From an uncultured Rhodospirillales bacterium (GTDB taxonomy: Bacteria > Pseudomonadota > Alphaproteobacteria > Kiloniellales > Kiloniellaceae): a stretch of DNA of 64,000 nucleotides. The notes below the pieces were generated by a model. It saw only the letters and a program-made list of their open reading frames with translations. It did not search any database and was not told the origin of the DNA. Where the stretch lies: NCBI GenBank assembly GCA_913060675.1, contig CAJXUS010000012.1:20004-84003 (forward strand). The letters run 5' to 3'. Made by a program: the position numbers and the translations under genes. Shown piece by piece: positions 8,925 through 17,823 of the stretch (its first letter is position 1; each line of letters opens with the position of its first letter).

Positions 8925-9023
8925 ATGGTGAAAAAAATTGATCAACAGGTGAAAAAGAGTCAATTGCCCGACGCCCATCTGTTCTTCAAACTCAATAATA
9001 GCTTTGGGAAAATCAAAAAGTGA
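8925..9023 (+). CDS. Possible 32-residue leader or small protein
   Basis: A short frame starts at ATG 8925 (or the adjacent GTG 8928) behind a GGGGGT stretch and encodes a Lys-rich peptide (MVKKIDQQVKKSQ...) ending at 9023. It sits between the demethylase and the AraC-type regulator. The ribosome-binding context is the only support; I recognise no family, and chance is a serious alternative. Confidence 0.22.
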   Translation: MVKKIDQQVKKSQLPDAHLFFKLNNSFGKIKK

Positions 9024-9133
9024 CAGAGAGCACTACTCCCCAGGTGATCATTTAGCTTTGAAGTCGACTTTTAAGAGATGAAAATAGCCCCATTTCTATG
9101 CGTGGCTGGTTATCTAAAGTCAGGAGAGAGAGT

Positions 9134-10135
9134 ATGCAGTTAAAGGTGTATAGTTCAGAGCTTGAGGCCAAAGGGGTATCGCTTCAGCGCGAATTGCGCC
9201 GTGTTGTTCTGGTTGTTTTGCCTGGGACAAGTTCTCTTGAGATTAGTTTAACAATACAGGCTTTAAAGGCCGCAAATGCTGTTTCCGGTTATGCCGCCTT
9301 TCATTGGCGTATTGCGACCCTTTCTGGGGAGCCTATCGATCTAGAAGACGGATTTGTCTTGCAGCCGAAAATGAAGGCCGGGGATGATGAAGCTATCGAC
9401 TTGGCACTAGTTTTTGGTGAGTGGGGTGTTGATACGGGTAATTTACCCAACTTTTCGAACTGGCTCAAACGTCTTGATCGGCATGGTGTTTATCTCGGGG
9501 CCATAGGTGGTGCCTGTTATGAACTGGCCAATGCCAATCTTCTGGATGGTTACCAATGCACTGTTTCCCAAGCTTATCGTGATAGCTTTCAGGAGCTGTT
9601 CCCAACTGTGGAAATTCGCGATGCGCTGTTCTCGTGGGATCGTAAACGTATTACCTGTACGGGGAGGGCTGCTTGTCTCGATATGATAATCAATGTAATT
9701 GAACATCAGTGCGGAACTGAAGTTGCGAGACAGGTTGCTGAAGAATTTAACCATGACGTACGGAGTGGGGCATCCATTCCTCTCCGCCAGCGTAATCTTA
9801 CCTTACAAAAGATGTCGGGTAAGTTGGCTGAAGCCGTTCGGATTATGGAAGAAAATTTAGAAATTCCTCTTTCGGCAGAAGAGATAGCGGTTGAGAGTGG
9901 TAGCTCCAAACGCCAAATCGAGAGATTATTTTCCTATCACCTCAGCTGTAGCCCCAAACGTTACTACAAGCGTCTAAGGCTCAAAAGAGCGCGGTCTCTT
10001 TTGCGTCAGACAGCACTCCCGGTGAGTGAAGTAGCCGTCGCCTGTGGATTTTCCTCCTTCTCGCATTTTTCTCGGGTATACAGGGGCTGTTACGGATCAA
10101 CACCACGCGAGGATCGCATGGCGTTATCCGCGTAG
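9134..10135 (+). CDS. GlxA-type AraC regulator, GbdR/CdhR-like
   Basis: About 333 residues from ATG 9134, chosen because AGGAGAGAG lies 4-12 bp upstream; an earlier GTG-like frame start lacks such a site. N-terminal DJ-1/PfpI-like (GATase1) domain with LALVFGEWGVDTG and AIGGACYELANANLLDG (Cys at the nucleophile-elbow position); C-terminal pair of AraC helix-turn-helix motifs (LSAEEIAVESGSSKRQIERL and PVSEVAVACGFSSFSHFSR). Known: GbdR and CdhR of this family activate glycine-betaine, dimethylglycine and carnitine catabolism. The position directly after the MttB-like and demethylase genes supports a similar role here; the ligand is inferred. Confidence 0.88.
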   Translation: MQLKVYSSELEAKGVSLQRELRRVVLVVLPGTSSLEISLTIQALKAANAVSGYAAFHWRIATLSGEPIDLEDGFVLQPKMKAGDDEAIDLALVFGEWGVDTGNLPNFSNWLKRLDRHGVYLGAIGGACYELANANLLDGYQCTVSQAYRDSFQELFPTVEIRDALFSWDRKRITCTGRAACLDMIINVIEHQCGTEVARQVAEEFNHDVRSGASIPLRQRNLTLQKMSGKLAEAVRIMEENLEIPLSAEEIAVESGSSKRQIERLFSYHLSCSPKRYYKRLRLKRARSLLRQTALPVSEVAVACGFSSFSHFSRVYRGCYGSTPREDRMALSA

Positions 10136-10149
10136 GGACAGGATCTTTT

Positions 10150-10632
10150 CTATCGTAATAAGCCGAGATTACCCGTGAATTTGTTGACCAGTTTTTTGCT
10201 GCCATAAAGCGCAATCCCGACGTAAACCAGCTTGTCCAGGGATGTAGACTTCATTTCATATGAATATTCGGTGTAATTTTGTGTGGTGCGTGTGGCGGAG
10301 ATGAGATCAATTACTGTTAATTCGGGCTCATGAGGTTTTAAGGCTTCGCGCAAAGTCTGAAGCGATGCTGCTGTGCCCTTGAGAATGGGGACGGGAAGAA
10401 CTGTAATGCCTTGGTGTAAATCCCCTGCATGATCAGGGATATCATTTCCGATCATTTCTGGGTGGCGTTTCCCAATTGAAAGAGAAAGTACCGCCGCCGT
10501 GTTCGCGATGAAGCCAAGCGGTAATTCCTGATCAATGACAATAACGCATTTATCTGTTGAGGTGATTTCAGGTTCACGGTTCAGATCGCCTGTGTTTTTT
10601 GCTTTATCCAACGTATCTGTAAATCCATCCAC
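10150..10632 (-). CDS. DUF2000 family protein
   Basis: 160 residues. After a variable N-terminus of about 25 residues comes the DUF2000 pattern: CVIVIDQELPLGFIANTAAV, an IGNDIPDHAGDLHQGIT stretch, and a C-terminal VYVGIALYGSKKLVNKFTGN. The fold is related to peptidyl-tRNA-hydrolase-like (PTH2) proteins; biochemical role unknown. Convergent with the AraC-type gene (14 bp apart) and divergent from the LysR gene at 10834. The shared upstream region carries a phased CGGG repeat array. Confidence 0.8.
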   Translation of the reverse strand: MDGFTDTLDKAKNTGDLNREPEITSTDKCVIVIDQELPLGFIANTAAVLSLSIGKRHPEMIGNDIPDHAGDLHQGITVLPVPILKGTAASLQTLREALKPHEPELTVIDLISATRTTQNYTEYSYEMKSTSLDKLVYVGIALYGSKKLVNKFTGNLGLLR

Positions 10633-10692
10633 AACCTTAATCCTTAAAAAAGCTCACAAGTAAACGCGCAGGGTTCTTCGCTACTGGATATT

Positions 10693-10760
10693 TTCCCCGG
10701 GGATATGTCCCGGGGTTATGTTCTCGGGTTTTAAATTTCCGGGTGCCTATATTCCGGGTA
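10693..10760. repeat. Five degenerate 14-15-bp CGGG repeats in a divergent promoter region
   Basis: Successive units read TCCCCGGGGATATG, TCCCGGGGTTATGT, TCTCGGGTTTTAAAT, TTCCGGGTGCCTAT and ATTCCGGGTAAAG: a YCGGG core recurring every 14-15 bp with AT-rich spacers. The first two also form a CCCCGGG/CCCGGGG inverted pair. The array lies between the divergent DUF2000 and LysR genes. A cooperative operator is the simplest reading; a hairpin is an alternative. Confidence 0.55.
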
Positions 10761-10833
10761 AAGAACTATAGCCTTCGAATTAAACTGTGATAATCTGATG
10801 TAATTAAAACTTACTGTTTGGAAATGTTACCTA

Positions 10834-11727
10834 ATGATAGATGAGCTTCGCGCCATGGCGGTTTTTGCAAAAATCGTGGAAACGGGCTCTTTTAGAGCTG
10901 CCTCAAGGGAGCTTTCCCTCTCCCCATCCGTGGTCAGTCATCATGTATCCCAATTGGAGGAAAAACTTGGTGTTGCGCTGCTCTATCGCTCTACGCGGCG
11001 GTTGTCATTGACCCATGACGGCGAAAAACTATTTCACTATGCCAAGGAAATGCTGGCCTCTGCTGAAAGCGGCTTTGATGCTATTGCTAAACGCGCAAAC
11101 CAACCCACGGGAAAATTGACTATTACCTTTCCTGCGGGCTTTATTCAGGGGCCGATGGTTGATGATCTCGCCGCTTTTGCTCAAGCTCATCCAAAGGTTG
11201 CCCTCACCATTAATTTTAGTGACCATCAATTGGACGTTATACGTGAAGGGATCGACCTCGCAATTCGTGTCGGCACGGTACAAGATAGTACTTTGAAGTC
11301 AAAAAAGTTGACGGACCTCGAAAGAATGATGGTTGCTTCTCCTGAGTACTGTGCCAAACATCCAGCACCTAAAAAACCAACGGATTTGAAAAGTTGGGAT
11401 TTTATCGGTCTAAGGATGCGGCCGAACGATAAATTTTTGACCAATAAGGCTGGCAAATCCGTAAGGATTCATTATGAGCCTCAGGTTGTGTTGGATAACA
11501 TCCACGCCGTTGTTCAGATGGCCAAAGCAGGGCTTGGGGTTGTTACGCCACCACGTTTTTTGGTCACAAAGGAAATCGAAAATGGTCAGATGGTTGAGCT
11601 TTTACCGGATTGGAAAGTCGAAAGCCTGCCTGTTTATGCAATTTGGCCACCGAACGCCCCGCGTGAAAGTCTGACTTATCGATGTATAGAGTACCTGGAA
11701 GCTTGTGAGAAAAAACGACGACCCTAG
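10834..11727 (+). CDS. LysR-family regulator, CrgA/AaeR-like
   Basis: 297 residues. Opening MIDELRAMAVFAKIVETGSF with the helix-turn-helix AASRELSLSPSVVSHHVSQLE, then a substrate-binding domain beginning PTGKLTITFPAGF and an inner-motif GLGVVTPPRFLV near the C-terminus. Members of this branch often control divergently transcribed neighbours; here that is the DUF2000 gene, across 200 bp carrying the CGGG repeats. No effector can be named. Confidence 0.85.
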   Translation: MIDELRAMAVFAKIVETGSFRAASRELSLSPSVVSHHVSQLEEKLGVALLYRSTRRLSLTHDGEKLFHYAKEMLASAESGFDAIAKRANQPTGKLTITFPAGFIQGPMVDDLAAFAQAHPKVALTINFSDHQLDVIREGIDLAIRVGTVQDSTLKSKKLTDLERMMVASPEYCAKHPAPKKPTDLKSWDFIGLRMRPNDKFLTNKAGKSVRIHYEPQVVLDNIHAVVQMAKAGLGVVTPPRFLVTKEIENGQMVELLPDWKVESLPVYAIWPPNAPRESLTYRCIEYLEACEKKRRP

Positions 11728-11847
11728 ATGAATAACGTTATTGAAATTTCATAGTTTAAGGCATGGGGATATAATTATCGCCAATTTAAAAAATACTGTA
11801 AGGTTAATGATATTAGATTTTTGACGAGCCCTGGGGTAAGGGGACTT

Positions 11848-12624
11848 ATGCGAATTTTGTCCGTGTGTTTAAAATTTTTTGTATTGGTTGTTACTTGTTT
11901 TGTGTTCTCCTTTTCTGGGGTTAAAGCGCACGATGTCACCATAGGTATGGGTAATTTTGAACCCTATTACATTGCGGAAGATAATACCGGTATTTTCACA
12001 GACCTTATTGTTGCTGTATTCAAGCGGTTACCGGATCACGAACCGATATTTCTATTTGGACGACCAAATAACCGATTGTGGCAGGATTTTAAAAAACAAA
12101 AAGTCGATGCGGTTTCAAATCTCTTCGATACAGTTGAAATTGAAGGCTGCCGCTCTGATCCGATTTTCAGGTTTCGGGATGTCGCAGTGACGAGGAAATC
12201 TTCGGGCTTTACCATCGAAAGTGTACAGGATCTTGGGAAGAAAAAAATTATTGCCTTTCAGGGGGCTAAGGAATTTTTTGGACCTGAGTTTTCAAAAGTT
12301 GTGGGGGGCGGTAACTATTCAGAAGCATCGGAGCCTCGCTTGCAAGCACAAGCTCTGGTGGATAACCGAGTAGATGTTAGTATTGGCGATCTGTTTATTT
12401 TTTTGCACAGTATAAAAAACAATCCTGGAAGTCGAGCTGAGGCAAAGGATTTCAAAATTCACGATATTTTGCCAGTGGTGTTTAGCCGAATGGGCTTTTG
12501 GGATTATGAACTTTGCCATGAGTTTAATTCTGCATTACAGCAAGTTAAAGATAGCGGTGAGTATGAAGAAATATATGATCGCTATCTACAGGTACTTGGG
12601 CACTCTCCAGTACCTCGCCCATAA
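11848..12624 (+). CDS. Orphan periplasmic solute-binding protein (SBP_bac_3 family)
   Basis: About 258 residues from ATG 11848 (AAGGGGA about 5 bp upstream), with a signal peptide MRILSVCLKFFVLVVTCFVF ending near KAH. The mature part has the family-3 binding fold: GMGNFEPYYIAEDNTGIFTD near the start and the closing EFNSALQQVKDSGEYEEIYD helix pair. Known: such proteins bind polar amino acids or act as sensors. No permease or ATPase is adjacent, so it may serve a distant transporter or have another role. A related orphan lies at 28419-29189. Confidence 0.8.
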   Translation: MRILSVCLKFFVLVVTCFVFSFSGVKAHDVTIGMGNFEPYYIAEDNTGIFTDLIVAVFKRLPDHEPIFLFGRPNNRLWQDFKKQKVDAVSNLFDTVEIEGCRSDPIFRFRDVAVTRKSSGFTIESVQDLGKKKIIAFQGAKEFFGPEFSKVVGGGNYSEASEPRLQAQALVDNRVDVSIGDLFIFLHSIKNNPGSRAEAKDFKIHDILPVVFSRMGFWDYELCHEFNSALQQVKDSGEYEEIYDRYLQVLGHSPVPRP

Positions 12625-12774
12625 ACGAGGACACCCTTCAGGTGGGGGTGTGAGAGGAACGAGTGGTATGATTAATCTCCTTGAATATAATCACGTTGAA
12701 ATATAACGAACGCAATGTTATGTAGTGTATGTAACGATCGATATAAAAGCTGTGATCAAGTAGGATTTGTGTAG

Positions 12775-13368
12775 ATGCAACAGAAGTTGAGCAAAAGAGA
12801 AGAAACCCACAAGCGTATGCTTGCTGCTGCTGGCCGAAGCTTTCGTGCTCATGGCTACGCTGGAATTGGGGTTGATGGTATTGCTAAAGAAGCTGGCGTA
12901 ACATCCGGAGCTTTTTACGCTCATTTTGGATCAAAAGATGGCGCTTTTTCATCGGCAGTTATTGATGGTCTGGACGAAGTGATCGCAGGCGTTCCTCTTT
13001 TTCAATCCAAACACGGTGAAGACTGGGTGCAGGCCTTTGCCGATTATTATCTGGGAAAGCCTCATCGTGACGATCAAGCCTGTGGCTGCGCTATGACGAG
13101 CTTGACCCCTGAGGTCGTGCGTTCCAGTGAGGCTTTGCGAAGTATTTACGAGAAAAAAATGTCTAAAATAGCAGGGTTAATTGCTGAAGGACTTGCTGGA
13201 GTGTCTGAGGAAAATCGTATTGCGCGGGCCTGGGCTATGCTGGCTGTGCTTATCGGTGGTCTGAACATAACACGGGCAATGGATAATCTTGATACCGCCG
13301 AAAATATTTCTGAGGCCATTAAGGTTGCTGCTATTAAAGCTGCAGGCCAAGCACAAGTGGTTGTTTAG
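12775..13368 (+). CDS. TetR/AcrR-family regulator
   Basis: 197 residues. N-terminal helix-turn-helix RMLAAAGRSFRAHGYAGIG with DGIAKEAGVTSGAFYAHFGS (recognition helix about residues 42-60). The ligand domain contains CGCAMTSLTPEVVRSS and AWAMLAVLIGGLNITRAMD. This C-terminal arrangement is common in TetR proteins that control flavoproteins or efflux pumps. It stands alone: the upstream gene is the orphan binding protein and the downstream gene is convergent, so its target is not evident. Confidence 0.88.
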   Translation: MQQKLSKREETHKRMLAAAGRSFRAHGYAGIGVDGIAKEAGVTSGAFYAHFGSKDGAFSSAVIDGLDEVIAGVPLFQSKHGEDWVQAFADYYLGKPHRDDQACGCAMTSLTPEVVRSSEALRSIYEKKMSKIAGLIAEGLAGVSEENRIARAWAMLAVLIGGLNITRAMDNLDTAENISEAIKVAAIKAAGQAQVVV

Positions 13369-13459
13369 GTACAGGTTTGATTGTCTCTGATGGATGCTGG
13401 GTAATCGATGTGACTATCGCGCATTCTTGCTGAACACCCTTAGCCACTACGTTTTTGTC

Positions 13460-14326
13460 TTATTGGTGGGCGGCTTCTGATAGCCAGTGTTTTACCAATT
13501 TAATATGGTTTGTCATCGGAAGCTCTTTTGGGTGTATCAGGCCATATTCACTGCCATCTTCGCAAAATCCCAAGGGTGCGATGAGGCGTCCTCGTTTTAT
13601 ATCATCCATGGCCAGTACATAAGGACAGAGCGCTACTCCCAATCCATTTAAGGCACCTTCAATCATTAAAAAATGGTGATCTTGAAAACGGTTTTCCCTC
13701 GGGCGCGGTGTATTGGGGTGCTCTTTTAGCCAGTCATCCCATGCGTTGGGGCGGGTCTTTGAGCCAAGGGCGATGTAATTATGATTAACAAAATGGACCT
13801 TCATGCCAGGCTGCATTACAGGGCCAATGGTCTCTTTCATCATGGGCTCTATGATCCAATTTGGGTCAACTGGAAAATCCAGTCGACGGATCGCAAGCGT
13901 AATTCGGTCCCGTTGAAAATCAAGTGTTCCACCGCCAACAGAAAGATGTAAATCAACCTCGGGATGGGTATCTTGAAATTTACTGAGCCGGGGGATCAGC
14001 CACCGCATGGCGACCGATCGTTCGCAAGATAAAACGATTGGCTGGTTAGCGGGCGATGATCTGATTTCACCAAGGGCATCCGTCAGTTGTTCAAACGCGC
14101 CAAGTGTTGCTTTGCTCAGAATTTCACCATCACGCGTCAGACGGATACCACGGCCACTGGGTTCAAAAAGTTGGACGTTTATATCCACGGCGAGTTTGGA
14201 AATGCGACGGCTTACGGCCCCATGAGTGAGGGCTAGTTCTTCCGCCGCCGCCCTGACAGAGCCAAGTCGTGCGACGGCTTCAAAAGCCCTTAGATCATCA
14301 AGTGAGGGAATGGTGGATCTTTTCAT
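13460..14326 (-). CDS. LysR-family regulator, GcvA-like, divergent from acid-sugar operon
   Basis: 288 residues. IPSLDDLRAFEAVARLGS and AAEELALTHGAVSRRISKLA form the DNA-binding domain. The effector domain has FEPSGRGIRLTRDGE and LIEGALNGLGVALCPYVLA-like elements, ending HWLSEAAH. It is transcribed away from the DUF1537 kinase gene with 74 bp between, in which a perfect 7-bp-arm dyad lies at 14373-14394. It is therefore the likely regulator of the acid-sugar genes, responding to an intermediate of that pathway (inference). Confidence 0.85.
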   Translation of the reverse strand: MKRSTIPSLDDLRAFEAVARLGSVRAAAEELALTHGAVSRRISKLAVDINVQLFEPSGRGIRLTRDGEILSKATLGAFEQLTDALGEIRSSPANQPIVLSCERSVAMRWLIPRLSKFQDTHPEVDLHLSVGGGTLDFQRDRITLAIRRLDFPVDPNWIIEPMMKETIGPVMQPGMKVHFVNHNYIALGSKTRPNAWDDWLKEHPNTPRPRENRFQDHHFLMIEGALNGLGVALCPYVLAMDDIKRGRLIAPLGFCEDGSEYGLIHPKELPMTNHIKLVKHWLSEAAHQ

Positions 14327-14372
14327 TGGTGACTATATATCACGAATGATTGTTAGATCATATGGATATTCA

Positions 14373-14394
14373 ATAATAATTGTTTTGTTATTAT
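14373..14394. promoter_or_regulatory. Inverted repeat in LysR/kinase divergent promoter
   Basis: ATAATAA at 14373-14379 and TTATTAT at 14388-14394 are exact inverses separated by 8 bp, immediately before the kinase start codon at 14401. Symmetry and position fit an operator for the divergent LysR protein. Being AT-rich it could also be a chance or promoter-opening element. Confidence 0.35.
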
Positions 14395-14400
14395 CACGAT

Positions 14401-15687
14401 ATGAAAAATAATGAACTCAACCTAAATTCACATGTCCCGCTTGTTGGTATTCTTGCAGATGATTTTACCAGTGCCGCAGATGGCGCTGGCCCCTTTGTTG
14501 GACGGGGATATAATTCTCTGGTAAACCGGAGAGACGTTTTGGGCGATACTGTCGATGCAGATGACCCTATAAAAAGCTCATCAGGGTATGACGTCTTCTC
14601 TTGGGATGTTGGCAGTAGGTTGCTCTCAGTAGAGGACGCGTCTCGTGTTATGGAACAAGCTATTGCGAAACTGCTTCCGTGCAAATTGCTTTTAAAAACG
14701 ATTGATTCAACACTGCGGGGCAATATAAAGGGCGAGGTGAAGACAGCCATTAAAATTGCACTCTCTTCAGGGCGTTGCGATAAAGTCGTTATCGCCCCTG
14801 CCTTTCCAAGTGCTGGGCGTATTACCAAAGGCGGAGTTCAATTCGTCGATGGTGTGCCAGTTTCAAAATCATCATACGGGCGAGACCCGGTCCACCCAGC
14901 AACAACTTCATCTATACTTGATTTGATTGATCCTTGCTTTGGTAAGCCGGTAGTAATTCCACATAACGCCGATATTTCGGGCGTAAACTGTGATCAAAAC
15001 AACGCGAAGATATTAATTCTAGACGCAGATAACCAAAAAGACCTTTCAAGACAAGTGGCGAACATTACCAATCCAGAGAGCGTTTTATGGATAGGTTCTC
15101 CAGGGCTCGCGATGGCCCTATCTGATCTGCTTCCAATAAAAGCCCAACCTAACGCCGGGTCTAAAACCAAAAATATAACCCAGACACTTAACTGCAAGCG
15201 TGTTCTTGTCCTCATTGGAAGTGCCAATAGAGTTAGTCGCGATCAATGTGCATACCTTTTGAACTCTGACGTTCCTGTCTTTGAACGGGCGCTAGAGATC
15301 TTAGATCCGAAATTTAGCAAATCTCCAATTGTCTGTTTAACTGTCCCAACGAAGAGAAGTGCATCCCCGGAAAAAGTGAAAGTAGATCTCATAAATGAAG
15401 CCAAGATAGTGATGCACTCAGGCGGATTTGACACCGTGATAGCCACGGGTGGCGAAACGATGGTCGCTTTTATGGATGCCTATGGCATTGATAGGATGTC
15501 ACTTGAGGGAGAGTTGGAGCCGGGCTTTCCTTACGGGATATCCCTGCCAAAAACAGATGGGCTTGATAAGGGGGCGCCTGCCTTGATGCTCGCGATGAAA
15601 GCAGGTGGATTTGGCTCACCAACGATACTTTTAGATGTCGCCAGAAATCTCTTATCCACTTCCATTGAGATAACAAATGCAAACTAA
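14401..15687 (+). CDS. Four-carbon acid-sugar kinase (DUF1537 family, DtnK/DenK/OtnK-like)
   Basis: 428 residues from ATG 14401. N-terminal domain opens with VGILADDFTSAADGAGPF, the DDxTGAxD-type motif of DUF1537 kinases, and contains KTIDSTLRGNIKGEV. The C-terminal nucleotide domain has VLVLIGSANRVSRDQ and VIATGGETMVAFMDAYG with a G-rich ATP loop. Known: these kinases phosphorylate D-threonate, D-erythronate or related four-carbon acid sugars at C4. The stop overlaps the start of pdxA2 by 11 bp, the classical partner. Which epimer is used cannot be read from sequence. No good Shine-Dalgarno sequence precedes the ATG. Confidence 0.88.
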   Translation: MKNNELNLNSHVPLVGILADDFTSAADGAGPFVGRGYNSLVNRRDVLGDTVDADDPIKSSSGYDVFSWDVGSRLLSVEDASRVMEQAIAKLLPCKLLLKTIDSTLRGNIKGEVKTAIKIALSSGRCDKVVIAPAFPSAGRITKGGVQFVDGVPVSKSSYGRDPVHPATTSSILDLIDPCFGKPVVIPHNADISGVNCDQNNAKILILDADNQKDLSRQVANITNPESVLWIGSPGLAMALSDLLPIKAQPNAGSKTKNITQTLNCKRVLVLIGSANRVSRDQCAYLLNSDVPVFERALEILDPKFSKSPIVCLTVPTKRSASPEKVKVDLINEAKIVMHSGGFDTVIATGGETMVAFMDAYGIDRMSLEGELEPGFPYGISLPKTDGLDKGAPALMLAMKAGGFGSPTILLDVARNLLSTSIEITNAN

Positions 15688-16723
15688 ATCAATACATAAG
15701 ATAGAAAGAAAATCAAAGGCCAAGCCCTTGCTTTTGACAATGGGCGACCCTTCTGGGATTGGGCCTGAGATTGTTATCAAGTCCTTGGTTGAGGATAAGG
15801 GAGCTATCCCTGCGGTTGTCGTTGGCGATCCGTTGGTTATGGAGCAATCTCTCAAGCAATATCAAACTGACTGGGCAATCCATGAGCTGTCTTGCCTTGA
15901 TGATGTATCTTGTGACAGCGAATTTAATGCAAAAAGTATTCGTGTGTTAAGATCATCTTCTCTTTGTGAATATCCAGAAATTGGCCAAGTGTCTTCTATA
16001 AGCGGGCAGGCAGCTTTTGATGCTATTGTTATGGCGATTAAACTCGCAAAACAAGGACGTGCATCAGGTATTGTAACGGCCCCGATTCATAAGGAAGCCT
16101 TGGCGGCGGCAAAATTGCGATATCCCGGTCATACAGAAATACTGGCTGATTATGGCGGAGCAGATCGTGTTGCCATGATGCTTGCCAATGATGTTTTACG
16201 CACTGTTCTCGTAACCGTTCATTGCTCGTTACGAGAGGCGATAGAACGCGCTGACTTTGAAGCACAAATGTCTGCGATCAGGTTAGCACACGAAGCTGTC
16301 CTGACCTTAGGGATAGAAAATCCTCGCGTTGCTGTCGCAGGCCTTAACCCTCATGCAGGAGAAGGCGGGCTCTTTGGTGACGAAGAAATCAATATCATTT
16401 CTCCAGCGATTAAAGCTGCCAGAGTTGAAGGTATTGACGCCTCTGGTCCCTGGCCGGGAGATACGGTGTTTATGCAGGCGCGCGAAGGTCGCTTCGACGT
16501 CGTGGTGGCGCAATATCATGACCAAGGGCTTATTCCGATCAAATACATGGGGCTAGAGCAGGGCGTAAATATCACCCTTGGGTTACCCTTTATTCGCACC
16601 AGTCCTGATCATGGTACAGCCTTTGATATCGCGGGGCAGGGGATCGCAGATCCATCTAGTTTAAAGAACGCTTTAAAATACGCTGCTAAATTAGTGGCTG
16701 TTCAAAAAGAGGAGAAAGCCTGA
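15677..16723 (+). CDS. pdxA2: PdxA2-type 4-phospho-threonate/erythronate dehydrogenase
   Basis: 348 residues. PdxA fold with LLTMGDPSGIGPEIVIK near the N-terminus, GRASGIVTAPIHKEAL and PGHTEILADYGGADRVAMML in the middle, metal-binding histidines in GLNPHAGEGG and VVAQYHDQGLIPIKYM, and the closing RTSPDHGTAFDIAGQGIAD. Known: PdxA2 proteins paired with DUF1537 kinases oxidise and decarboxylate 4-phospho-D-threonate or -erythronate to dihydroxyacetone phosphate, rather than making pyridoxal phosphate. The pairing here, by gene overlap, strongly favours that catabolic role over vitamin B6 synthesis. Its stop overlaps the next start by one base. Confidence 0.9.
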   Translation: MQTKSIHKIERKSKAKPLLLTMGDPSGIGPEIVIKSLVEDKGAIPAVVVGDPLVMEQSLKQYQTDWAIHELSCLDDVSCDSEFNAKSIRVLRSSSLCEYPEIGQVSSISGQAAFDAIVMAIKLAKQGRASGIVTAPIHKEALAAAKLRYPGHTEILADYGGADRVAMMLANDVLRTVLVTVHCSLREAIERADFEAQMSAIRLAHEAVLTLGIENPRVAVAGLNPHAGEGGLFGDEEINIISPAIKAARVEGIDASGPWPGDTVFMQAREGRFDVVVAQYHDQGLIPIKYMGLEQGVNITLGLPFIRTSPDHGTAFDIAGQGIADPSSLKNALKYAAKLVAVQKEEKA

Positions 16724-17781
16724 TGGCGCTCGATTTTATTTTTATGCTCACCAGAAATGACCGGACCGTCAAAGATGCCATGGAGCATTTGCAAACGGTA
16801 TTGGCCACAGGTGTACATCATGTCGGGTTTAAGGATATCGGCCTCCCTGTGGAGGACTTAAAAGAACTCAACCAAACAATTCAATTCGCTGGGGCGGTAT
16901 CCTATTTGGAAGTGGTCTCCCTTGATATTGAAAGCGAAATTGCCTCGGCCAAATCTGCCTTGGAGATCGGGGTTGATTTCCTCCTCGGCGGAACGCATGT
17001 CGAGGCCGTATTACCCATCCTCGCGGGATCAGACATTCAATACTATCCCTTCCCAGGGCGGATTACAGGTCATCCTTCTGTTCTGGAAGGGACCCAAGAA
17101 CAAATCGTTGCTTCTGCTAAAGCTCTCTCGCTTTATGACGGCGTACACGGTCTTGATCTTCTAGCTTATAGGGCGAAGGGCGATATCGATGCATTGATGA
17201 CAGCGGTTTGTTCTGCGGTTGATAAGCCGGTTGTTGTTGCAGGCTCGATTGATACTCCGAAGAGAATTCAAAGTGTAGAGAACTCTGGCGCAGCAGGCTT
17301 TACCATCGGAACCGCCGCTTTAGATGGGGTCTTTCCTGCCAAAGATACTGATTTGGAAAGCCAGCTTTCAGCCATTCAAGAAGCTCTGGCTAGAATTGAG
17401 AGCCGGATATCTCCCCAAGGAAAAGTTAATCTGGAACAAGGGTTTGCCAAGTTCTCAGACCCTTGGAGTCCCAAGGTCGCAGGGCGTATCAATGATATGC
17501 AAATTAAGCTGGTGAAGCTCGCGGGTTCTTTTACATGGCATCACCACGATGATGAAGATGAGCTATTTTTGGTCAACAAAGGGCAGTTGCTTATGAAGTT
17601 CCGTGATCGTGAAGAGGTCATTGAAAAGGGAGAGTTCATTATCGTTCCCCGGGGAGTGGAACATTGTCCCGTTGCCCTATCAGATGAGTGTGAAGTCGTC
17701 TTGTTGGAGCCTGCAACAACGCTCAATACCGGCAATGTCGAGAACGGCTTTACTGTGAGTGATCTCGAGAAAATATCTTAG
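16723..17781 (+). CDS. TIM-barrel / cupin fusion protein of unknown function
   Basis: 352 residues, start overlapping the pdxA2 stop. Residues about 1-225 look like a phosphate-binding (beta/alpha)8 barrel of the HisA/TrpF/ThiE type: SALEIGVDFLLGGTH, then VVVAGSIDTPKRIQSVENSG and GFTIGTAAL, the last two matching the usual phosphate-cradle strands. Residues about 245-352 form a cupin with FTWHHHDDEDELFLVNKG and GEFIIVPRGVEHCPV, carrying the metal-binding HHH/E/H set. I do not recognise the fusion as a named family. Operon position implies a step or regulatory role in four-carbon acid-sugar metabolism, perhaps epimerisation or isomerisation of a phosphorylated intermediate; that is inference. 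Confidence 0.7.
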   Translation: MALDFIFMLTRNDRTVKDAMEHLQTVLATGVHHVGFKDIGLPVEDLKELNQTIQFAGAVSYLEVVSLDIESEIASAKSALEIGVDFLLGGTHVEAVLPILAGSDIQYYPFPGRITGHPSVLEGTQEQIVASAKALSLYDGVHGLDLLAYRAKGDIDALMTAVCSAVDKPVVVAGSIDTPKRIQSVENSGAAGFTIGTAALDGVFPAKDTDLESQLSAIQEALARIESRISPQGKVNLEQGFAKFSDPWSPKVAGRINDMQIKLVKLAGSFTWHHHDDEDELFLVNKGQLLMKFRDREEVIEKGEFIIVPRGVEHCPVALSDECEVVLLEPATTLNTGNVENGFTVSDLEKIS

Positions 17782-17823
17782 ATTTTATTGACACTCACAA
17801 AGACACCAATTAAAGAGGTGTCC

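Noticed and set aside
10693..10760. CRISPR array
   Set aside because: Units are only 14-15 bp, degenerate and without spacers; no cas genes are present.
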